Assembly (NCBI GenBank): GCA_900549495.1
Contig: UROL01000052.1
Location: forward strand, 1-11,499
Reading direction: 5' to 3'
Length of the DNA stretch: 11,499 nucleotides
DNA from: an uncultured Eubacteriales bacterium
Lineage (GTDB): Bacteria > Bacillota > Clostridia > Oscillospirales > Oscillospiraceae
In this document: positions 6,336 through 11,499 of the stretch, one piece after another
Position numbering within the stretch: position 1 is the stretch's first letter
Layout: each line of letters opens with the position of its first letter
The notes under the pieces: model-generated
What the model saw: the letters and a program-made list of their open reading frames with translations, nothing else
Told to the model about the DNA's origin: nothing
Database searches by the model: none
Program-made: the position numbers and the translations under genes

Positions 6336-7148
6336 ATGAAAAAAAGATTGATTACCGCCGCCATCCTGATTCCGCTGCTGGTGCTGGTGGTGCTGGTTGC
6401 CCCGAAGATTGTAGCCGCCATTGTGTGGGGGCTGCTGATGATGGTGGGGGTATATGAGCTTCTGTATGCCACCGGCCTGGTGCGTCACCCCCGGCTGGTG
6501 CTGTATTCTGCGCTGATGGCCTTTGCCATTTCTCTTTGGAGCTATTTCGGGGCCGACCGGGGAGTTGCCCTGCTGGGGCTGCTGGTGTTCTGGGTTCTGC
6601 TGTTCTCCGAGATGATGGCAAACCATGTGAAAGTCGGCACGGAAATGGTAATGGAGTGCTTCTTTGCCGGTGCGGTGGTGCCGTACCTGCTGTCCTCTCT
6701 GATTCGGATTCTCGGCCTGACCTCCGGGCGGTATTTGATTCCCATTCCCTTTGTGGTGGCCTTCCTGTCCGATGCCGGTGCCTATTTTGCCGGGAGCTTG
6801 CTGGGCAAGCACAAGCTGGCCCCGGTGGTCAGCCCCAACAAAACGGTAGAGGGCGTTATCGGCGGTTTGCTTTGCGCCATGCTGGGCATGCTGATTTATG
6901 GTGTGGTGTTGCAGCTGGTATTCCAGTTCCAGGTGCACTATGGGGCAGCCCTGCTCTATGGCCTGGTGGGCAGCGCCGTGGGTGTGTTCGGGGACTTGTG
7001 CTTCTCTGTCATCAAGCGGATGTCCGGCATTAAGGATTTCGGCACCATGATTCCCGGCCACGGCGGCTTCTTCGACCGCTTCGACTCCATGGTGACGGTT
7101 GCGCCTCTGGTAGAGGCTATGATTATGCTGATGCCGGTGGTGAGCTGA
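6336..7148 (+). CDS. cdsA: Phosphatidate cytidylyltransferase (CDP-diacylglycerol synthase)
   Basis: Integral membrane enzyme making CDP-diacylglycerol from phosphatidic acid and CTP, the branch point for phosphatidylglycerol and other phospholipids. The 270-residue protein begins MKKRLITAAILIPLL, the first of several hydrophobic segments. Conserved blocks are LSDAGAYFAGSLLGKHKLAP followed by SPNKTVEG, and the CDS family signature SVIKRMSGIKDF (from Ser224) running into PGHGGFFDRFD (to about Asp250), which supplies the metal-binding acidic residues. The frame is open for 30 codons further upstream (ATG 6246), but that part lies inside uppS. ATG 6336 has GGAGG (6323-6327) at 8 bases and gives the typical N-terminus. 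It starts 1 base after the uppS stop and ends 1 base before dxr. Confidence 0.97.
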   Translation: MKKRLITAAILIPLLVLVVLVAPKIVAAIVWGLLMMVGVYELLYATGLVRHPRLVLYSALMAFAISLWSYFGADRGVALLGLLVFWVLLFSEMMANHVKVGTEMVMECFFAGAVVPYLLSSLIRILGLTSGRYLIPIPFVVAFLSDAGAYFAGSLLGKHKLAPVVSPNKTVEGVIGGLLCAMLGMLIYGVVLQLVFQFQVHYGAALLYGLVGSAVGVFGDLCFSVIKRMSGIKDFGTMIPGHGGFFDRFDSMVTVAPLVEAMIMLMPVVS

Positions 7149-7149
7149 G

Positions 7150-8301
7150 ATGGTAAAATGTGTCAGTATTCTGGGCTCCACCGGCTCCATTGGCCGCCAG
7201 AGCCTGGATGTAATCGGCAAAATGGAGGGTGTCCGGGTGGCGGCCCTGACCGCCGGCTCCAGCGTCCAAAAGATGGCAGAGCAGTGCCGGGCCTTTCGTC
7301 CCCAGCTGGCGGTGATGGCCACCCAGGAGGCAGCGGAGGCTTTGAAGGCGTCGCTCCGGGATATGGAAATTTCCGTCGCCTGGGGGGAAGCGGGCCTGAT
7401 TCAGGCTGCCACGCTGCCCCAGGTGGACTGCGTGATTACGGCGGTGGTGGGTATGGTGGGGCTGAAGCCCACCCTGGCCGCCATCCGGGCCAGGAAACGC
7501 ATTGGCCTTGCCAACAAAGAGACGCTGGTCTGCGCCGGTGAGCTGGTAATGGCAGAGGCAGACCGGTGGGGGGCGGAGATTGTGCCGGTGGATTCGGAGC
7601 ATTCCGCCATTTTCCAGTGCCTCATGGGTTGTAAGGACAGGGCAGAGGTTCGCAGAATCCTGCTCACCTGCTCCGGCGGCCCCTTCTTTGGCATGGAGGC
7701 AGAGCAGCTAAAGCAGGTGACCAAGGCGGATGCCTTGCGGCATCCCAACTGGAAGATGGGCCCCAAAATTACGGTGGACTGCGCAACCCTGATGAATAAG
7801 GGCCTGGAGGTTATTGAGGCCATGCGGCTGTACCGGGTTCCCCTGGAGCAGGTGGAGGTGCTGATTCACCGGCAGAGCATTGTCCATAGCCTGGTGGAAT
7901 TCAACGACGGTGCCGTAATGGCCCAGCTGGGCTCGCCGGATATGCGTCTGCCCATCCAGTTGGCCCTGACCTATCCGGAGCGCAGGGAAAGCCCGGTGGA
8001 GCGCCTGGACCTGACCAAGTGCCCGCCCCTGACCTTCTGCCCCCCGGATGAGGAGAAATTCCCCTGCCTAGCTTTGGCCAAGGCCTGCGCCAAACGTGGC
8101 GGCACTGCCTGCCCCGCCATGAACGGTGCCAACGAAGAGGCCGTAGCCCTGTTCCTGGCAGACAAAATCGGATTTTACGACATCTACCGTCTGGTGTCCC
8201 AGGCGGTGGAGAAGGTGCCCTTTGTCCGGAATCCCTCTCTGGAGGAGATTCTGGAGGCCGACCGGCTGGCAAGGCTGGCGGTGCGGCAACATCAAAACTA
8301 A
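7150..8301 (+). CDS. dxr: 1-deoxy-D-xylulose 5-phosphate reductoisomerase
   Basis: Second enzyme of the MEP isoprenoid pathway: NADPH-dependent rearrangement and reduction of DXP to MEP in the cytoplasm, the target of fosmidomycin. The 383-residue length is normal. The NADPH-binding loop is ILGSTGSIG (residues 7-15). LANKETLVCAGELV follows, then the metal site VDSEHSAIFQ with Asp148 and Glu150. The third and fourth acidic residues are Glu220 and Glu223 in MNKGLEVIEAM. The catalytic loop region around HPNWKMGPKITVDCATL and HRQSIVHSLVEF is intact. The ATG lies 1 base after the cdsA stop, with GGTGGTGAG (7136-7144) inside cdsA as the ribosome-binding site. Together with ispG two genes later it shows that isoprenoids are made by the MEP route, feeding UppS. 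Confidence 0.98.
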   Translation: MVKCVSILGSTGSIGRQSLDVIGKMEGVRVAALTAGSSVQKMAEQCRAFRPQLAVMATQEAAEALKASLRDMEISVAWGEAGLIQAATLPQVDCVITAVVGMVGLKPTLAAIRARKRIGLANKETLVCAGELVMAEADRWGAEIVPVDSEHSAIFQCLMGCKDRAEVRRILLTCSGGPFFGMEAEQLKQVTKADALRHPNWKMGPKITVDCATLMNKGLEVIEAMRLYRVPLEQVEVLIHRQSIVHSLVEFNDGAVMAQLGSPDMRLPIQLALTYPERRESPVERLDLTKCPPLTFCPPDEEKFPCLALAKACAKRGGTACPAMNGANEEAVALFLADKIGFYDIYRLVSQAVEKVPFVRNPSLEEILEADRLARLAVRQHQN

Positions 8302-8313
8302 GCGAGGCCTATT

Positions 8314-9414
8314 ATGACAGCATTCAGCATTGTTTTCGGCATTGTTCTTTTCAGCCTTTTGATTTTCATCCACGAACTGGGGCATTTTGCCGCCGCCAAG
8401 AGCTTTGATGTTCAGGTGAACGAGTTTTCCATGTTCATGGGCCCGGCACTGTGGAAGAAGCAGCGGGGGGAGACCCTCTATGCCATCCGCCTGATTCCCT
8501 TCGGCGGCTACTGCGAAATGGAGGGGGAGGACGGCGACGGGAGGGACAATCCCCGCTCCTTCTGCGCCGCTGCCTGGTGGAAGCGGCTGATTATCCTGGT
8601 GGCAGGGCCCGCCATGAACCTGGTGGCGGGGCTGGTGCTCTTCGGCATCTTCTTTGCCCCCCAGCAGCGCTACAATGTGCCGGTTATCGCTTCCATGGAG
8701 CCGGGGTGCGCCCTGGCAGCCACGGACACCCAGCCGGGCCTGATGGTGGGCGACCGGCTTCTGGAGGTGGATGGGGAGAAAATTTATATGTACACCGATT
8801 TCTCCCTGGTGCTTATGGCCAAGGCAGATGCGGAAAACAATCCGGAAAACCGCCACGATTTGGTGGTTCTGCGGGATGGAGAAAGGGTGGAATTGAAGGA
8901 TTTTGCCATGGAGCGCCAGGCCTATCCCAACGATGACGGCTCCACCACCCTGCGCTATGGCTTTAATTTCGGCAGCGTTCCCCGGAGCTTCGCCACACTG
9001 GCAAGGCAAATCTGGAACGCCTGCCTATCCAATGTCCGCATGGTACGCATCAGCCTGCAAATGCTGTTCAGCGGCAGAGCCAGTGTGAAGGATCTCAGCG
9101 GCCCGGTGGGCATTGTGCACATGATGACCGAGACTGCCAACCGCTCCTCCAGCTTCTATTACGCCCTGCTGAATATGCTCAGCTTCGGCGGCTTGATTAC
9201 GGTGAACCTGGGGGTGATGAACCTGCTGCCCATTCCCGGCCTGGACGGTGCCCGGGCGGTGGGGGTGCTGCTGACCGCACTGGTGGAGGGAATCACCCGG
9301 CGGAAGGTCAATCCTAAGTACGAGGGATATATCCAAAGCGTGGGCACCCTGGCGCTGTTCGCGCTGCTGGCTGTGATTATGTTCAAGGACGTTATTCAGA
9401 TTTTTAAGGGGTGA
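8314..9414 (+). CDS. rseP: Site-2 intramembrane zinc metalloprotease, RseP/RasP family
   Basis: Membrane protease that cuts single-pass membrane proteins within the bilayer, typically anti-sigma factors (RasP in Bacillus) and leftover signal peptides. The first membrane helix holds the zinc motif HELGH (His20, Glu21, His24). A central PDZ domain spans about residues 110-190, including the block PGLMVGDRLLEVDGEKI. The third zinc ligand is Asp311 in NLLPIPGLDG (from Asn303), and a last hydrophobic segment precedes the C-terminus. With 366 residues and one PDZ domain it matches the Gram-positive form rather than the two-PDZ E. coli RseP. ATG 8314 has GCGAGG (8302-8307) 6 bases upstream. Its position between dxr and ispG is common in Clostridia. 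Its substrates cannot be named from this window. Confidence 0.96.
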   Translation: MTAFSIVFGIVLFSLLIFIHELGHFAAAKSFDVQVNEFSMFMGPALWKKQRGETLYAIRLIPFGGYCEMEGEDGDGRDNPRSFCAAAWWKRLIILVAGPAMNLVAGLVLFGIFFAPQQRYNVPVIASMEPGCALAATDTQPGLMVGDRLLEVDGEKIYMYTDFSLVLMAKADAENNPENRHDLVVLRDGERVELKDFAMERQAYPNDDGSTTLRYGFNFGSVPRSFATLARQIWNACLSNVRMVRISLQMLFSGRASVKDLSGPVGIVHMMTETANRSSSFYYALLNMLSFGGLITVNLGVMNLLPIPGLDGARAVGVLLTALVEGITRRKVNPKYEGYIQSVGTLALFALLAVIMFKDVIQIFKG

Positions 9415-9419
9415 AGAAA

Positions 9420-10457
9420 ATGAGCAGACAGATTATGGTGGGCAATGTCCCCCTGGGCGGCGGCGCCCCGGTGGTGATTCAGTCTATGCTGAATACCAAG
9501 ACCACGGATGTGCAGGGCTGCCTGCATCAAATCAAAGAGCTGGCCTCCGCCGGATGCCAGATTGCCCGCCTGGCGGTGCCCAACCGGGAGGCGGCCCGGA
9601 GCTTTGCGGAAATCTGCAAGGAAAGCCCCCTGCCCCTGGTGGCGGATATCCATTTTGACTATCAGCTGGCCATCCTGGCAGCGGAGGGGGGCGCAGCCAA
9701 AATCCGCATCAACCCCGGCAACATCGGCGGGGAAGACCGGGTGAAGGCCGTGGTGGAGGTGTGCAAGGATAAGCATATTCCCATCCGCATTGGTGTCAAC
9801 GGCGGCAGCCTGGATAAGCAGCTGCTGGAGAAATACGGCCATCCCACCCCGGAGGCCCTGGTGGAGAGCGCCTTCCAGCACCTGGAGCTGCTGGAAAAGC
9901 AGGGCTTCTACGATACCTGTGTCTCTATGAAATCCTCCCATGTGCCCAATATGGTGGCAGCTGCCCGGCTGTTCCGCAGCAAGTGCGACTACCCGCTGCA
10001 CATCGGCGTGACCGAGACCGGCCCGGTGCGCCAGGGGCTTATCAAGTCCGCCATGGGCATCGGCGCTTTGCTGCTGGACGGCATCGGCGACACCATCCGG
10101 GTGAGCCTCACCGATGACCCGGTGCAGGAGGTTTACGCCGCCAAGGATATCCTCAAGGCGGCAGGGCTGCGCAAGGACGGCGTGGACATTATCTCCTGCC
10201 CCACCTGCGGCAGAACCAGAATTGACCTTATCGGCCTTGTCAACCAGGTGGATGCCGCCCTGCGGGATTGCACCAAGCCCATCATCGTGGCGGTTATGGG
10301 CTGCATTGTCAATGGCCCCGGAGAGGCCCGGGAGGCTGACATTGGCATCGCCGGTGGCGACGGCTGGGGCACCATTTTCGAAAAGGGCCAGCAGGTTGCC
10401 AAACTCCCCTATGACCAGCTGCTCCCTGCCCTGCTGGAGCGAATTGAAAAGCTGTAA
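9420..10457 (+). CDS. ispG: 4-hydroxy-3-methylbut-2-en-1-yl diphosphate synthase (GcpE)
   Basis: Iron-sulfur enzyme of the MEP pathway that reduces the cyclic diphosphate MEcPP to HMBPP, using ferredoxin or flavodoxin electrons. The 345-residue protein has an N-terminal TIM-barrel with PVVIQSMLNTKTTDV, LPLVADIHFDYQLA and KIRINPGNIGG. The [4Fe-4S] domain holds Cys260 and Cys263 (SCPTCGRTRIDL), Cys295 (VMGCIVNGPGEA) and Glu302; the spacing (32 residues between Cys263 and Cys295, 7 to Glu302) equals that of E. coli IspG. The frame also opens at GTG 9411, but that codon overlaps the ribosome-binding site. ATG 9420, preceded by AAGGGGTGA (9406-9414), is preferred. The start follows the rseP stop by 5 bases. 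This is the shorter bacterial form without the insertion domain seen in plants and some bacteria. Confidence 0.97.
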   Translation: MSRQIMVGNVPLGGGAPVVIQSMLNTKTTDVQGCLHQIKELASAGCQIARLAVPNREAARSFAEICKESPLPLVADIHFDYQLAILAAEGGAAKIRINPGNIGGEDRVKAVVEVCKDKHIPIRIGVNGGSLDKQLLEKYGHPTPEALVESAFQHLELLEKQGFYDTCVSMKSSHVPNMVAAARLFRSKCDYPLHIGVTETGPVRQGLIKSAMGIGALLLDGIGDTIRVSLTDDPVQEVYAAKDILKAAGLRKDGVDIISCPTCGRTRIDLIGLVNQVDAALRDCTKPIIVAVMGCIVNGPGEAREADIGIAGGDGWGTIFEKGQQVAKLPYDQLLPALLERIEKL

Positions 10458-10505
10458 TCCCCCTTGCAGGGTAGATGAAACCGATCCCGGAGCGTCATTG
10501 GAAAG

Positions 10506-11499
10506 ATGAATGAAACTGTTTATTTGCTGAATATGTTTTCGGACTATGCGCCGCCTGAGGAGATTGCACAGGCCCTCTCCCAGGCGGCCATTGTGGCAGC
10601 GGACATCCATACCGAGAGCCGCAGTGTCCGGGTGGCGGCCCATTGCCCCAACTATGTTCCCCGCCGCCTGGTGGAGGCGGTGGAGCGGGATGTGTCCGCC
10701 CTGTATGGACTGGACAGCCTGAATATCGTATTGACCCACCCGGAATCCCAGCTGCAAAAAATCGAGCCGGAGGAGCTGATGATGCTCTTCGTCAGCTGCA
10801 ATTCCATGACCCGGGGGGCATTGGCCGGGGCCAAATGGAGCTGGGAGGGGGAGAAGCTCACCATCGGCCTCCGGGGCAACGGAAAGGCCGCCATCGAAGA
10901 GCTGATTCCCCAGGTGCAGCAGACATTGCGGGAGCGCTTCGCCACCCCCGTCACCATCACCGTGGAGGCCGGGGCCGCATTGGAGGGCAAGGCGCTTTTC
11001 GATGCCGTGGAGACTATGCGCCAGGCGGAGATTGACCGCTATCCCATCACCCAAGCCCGGCAGCAGGCCGCCGCCCCCAGGCAGGAGACCCAGGAGGGCC
11101 CCACCTTCTATGGCAAGCCCTTCCGGGGCAACACAGTTGCCATGAAGGATATGTCCATGGACATGGGCACCATCATTGTAGAGGGCAAGGTCTTCGCTGT
11201 AGACCACAAGGAGCTGACCAAGCGAAACGCCTTTGTGGTGAAATTCGACATGACGGACAACACCAATTCCATCCGGGTCAGCCGCTTCCTGGAGGCCCGG
11301 GAGGCCAAGCCCATTATCGAGAATGTGCAGGTGGGCTCCGTGCTGCGGGTGCAGGGCAAGCTGATTGAGGACCGGTTTGAAAACGACATGGTCCTCAAGC
11401 CCTATGCCATTATGCCCGGGAGCCTGCCCAAGCGGAAGGATTTGGCCCCCCAGGGCAAGCGGGTGGAGCTGCATCTGCATACCACCATGAGCAATATGG
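10506..11499 (+). CDS. polC: DNA polymerase III alpha subunit, PolC type (3' end cut off)
   Basis: N-terminal 331 residues of the main Gram-positive replicative polymerase. The frame stays open from ATG 10506 to the right edge; a full PolC has about 1400-1450 residues, so over three quarters are missing. Residues 1 to about 180 form the PolC-specific N-terminal region. An OB-fold-like segment follows (about 220-285, including IVEGKVFAVDHKELTKRN and VKFDMTDNTNSIRVSRF). The last visible residues, KRVELHLHTTMSNM, begin the PHP domain with His323 and His325 in the metal-binding HLH motif. The usual family text is KRVELHLHTPMSxMD, so the match is firm. DnaE is excluded because its PHP domain lies at the very N-terminus. 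A stop at 10476-10478 rules out an earlier start in this frame. The ribosome-binding site is weak: TGGAAAG touches the ATG and GGAG (10489-10492) is 13 bases away. It follows ispG by 48 bases. Confidence 0.95.
   Translation, partial: MNETVYLLNMFSDYAPPEEIAQALSQAAIVAADIHTESRSVRVAAHCPNYVPRRLVEAVERDVSALYGLDSLNIVLTHPESQLQKIEPEELMMLFVSCNSMTRGALAGAKWSWEGEKLTIGLRGNGKAAIEELIPQVQQTLRERFATPVTITVEAGAALEGKALFDAVETMRQAEIDRYPITQARQQAAAPRQETQEGPTFYGKPFRGNTVAMKDMSMDMGTIIVEGKVFAVDHKELTKRNAFVVKFDMTDNTNSIRVSRFLEAREAKPIIENVQVGSVLRVQGKLIEDRFENDMVLKPYAIMPGSLPKRKDLAPQGKRVELHLHTTMSNM

Noticed and set aside
6240..7322. A 360-codon minus-strand frame opposite cdsA
   Set aside because: The product is extremely rich in His and Gln, an artefact of reading the Leu/Val-rich membrane codons of cdsA backwards.
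8068..9009. A 313-codon minus-strand frame opposite dxr and rseP
   Set aside because: It overlaps two certain genes and has no recognisable domain.
9396..11480. A 694-codon open frame on the minus strand, longer than any complete gene here
   Set aside because: It lies antisense to ispG and polC, both firmly identified on the plus strand. Its product is rich in His, Gly, Gln and Leu, as expected from reversed GC-biased codons, and shows no recognisable domain.
1..11499. Mobile elements, CRISPR arrays, tRNA or rRNA genes, toxin-antitoxin or defence genes
   Set aside because: No transposase, integrase, repeat array, cloverleaf or defence-type protein could be found. Gene content is core housekeeping plus one glycan-acetylation pair.

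Overview
The window looks like a piece of a chromosome from a GC-rich anaerobic member of the Clostridia, most likely the Oscillospiraceae/Ruminococcaceae. The basis is a Gram-positive-type replicative polymerase (PolC), the non-mevalonate (MEP) isoprenoid genes dxr and ispG, the gene order pyrH-frr-uppS-cdsA-dxr-rseP-ispG-polC, Gram-positive Shine-Dalgarno sites, and heavy use of G/C at third codon positions. This assignment is inference; no rRNA or other marker is present.

Region 1 (1-2162, + strand) is the end of an envelope-polysaccharide module. It holds the C-terminal 352 residues of an AlgI-like MBOAT acyltransferase (cut by the left edge) and, 13 bases later, a complete membrane-anchored DHHW/AlgX-J-like SGNH protein. 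Together they probably O-acetylate an extracellular glycan. A perfect 15-bp inverted repeat (2197-2234) separates this unit from the convergent next gene and probably serves as a shared terminator.

Region 2 (2247-3926, - strand) is a complete glutaminyl-tRNA synthetase gene, glnS. Its promoter is close to consensus (TTGCAA, 17 bp, TATAAT) and overlaps a perfect palindrome. Its ribosome-binding site lies in the loop of a small predicted hairpin.

Region 3 (3927-4173) is a divergent control region and the largest non-coding stretch (247 bases). It is more AT-rich than its surroundings and carries the glnS promoter, an extended -10 promoter for the rightward operon, and a 16-bp palindrome in the predicted pyrH leader.

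Region 4 (4174-11499, + strand) is one long, tightly packed housekeeping operon: pyrH (UMP kinase), frr (ribosome recycling), uppS (undecaprenyl diphosphate synthase), cdsA (CDP-diacylglycerol synthase), dxr and ispG (MEP pathway), rseP/rasP (site-2 protease) and the first third or less of polC, which runs off the right edge. Most junctions are 1-13 bases. The exceptions are frr-uppS (about 150 bases, with a hairpin and a possible 23-codon leader ORF) and ispG-polC (48 bases). Dxr and IspG help make IPP/DMAPP, which UppS condenses into the lipid carrier for wall synthesis. CdsA supplies phospholipid precursor and RseP works in the same membrane, so the operon joins envelope-lipid supply to translation, nucleotide supply and replication.

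I see no mobile element, CRISPR array, tRNA, rRNA or broken gene. I do not find a convincing undescribed system. The items most worth a second look are the regulatory structures around glnS/pyrH, the frr-uppS gap, and the unknown target of the MBOAT-DHHW pair.
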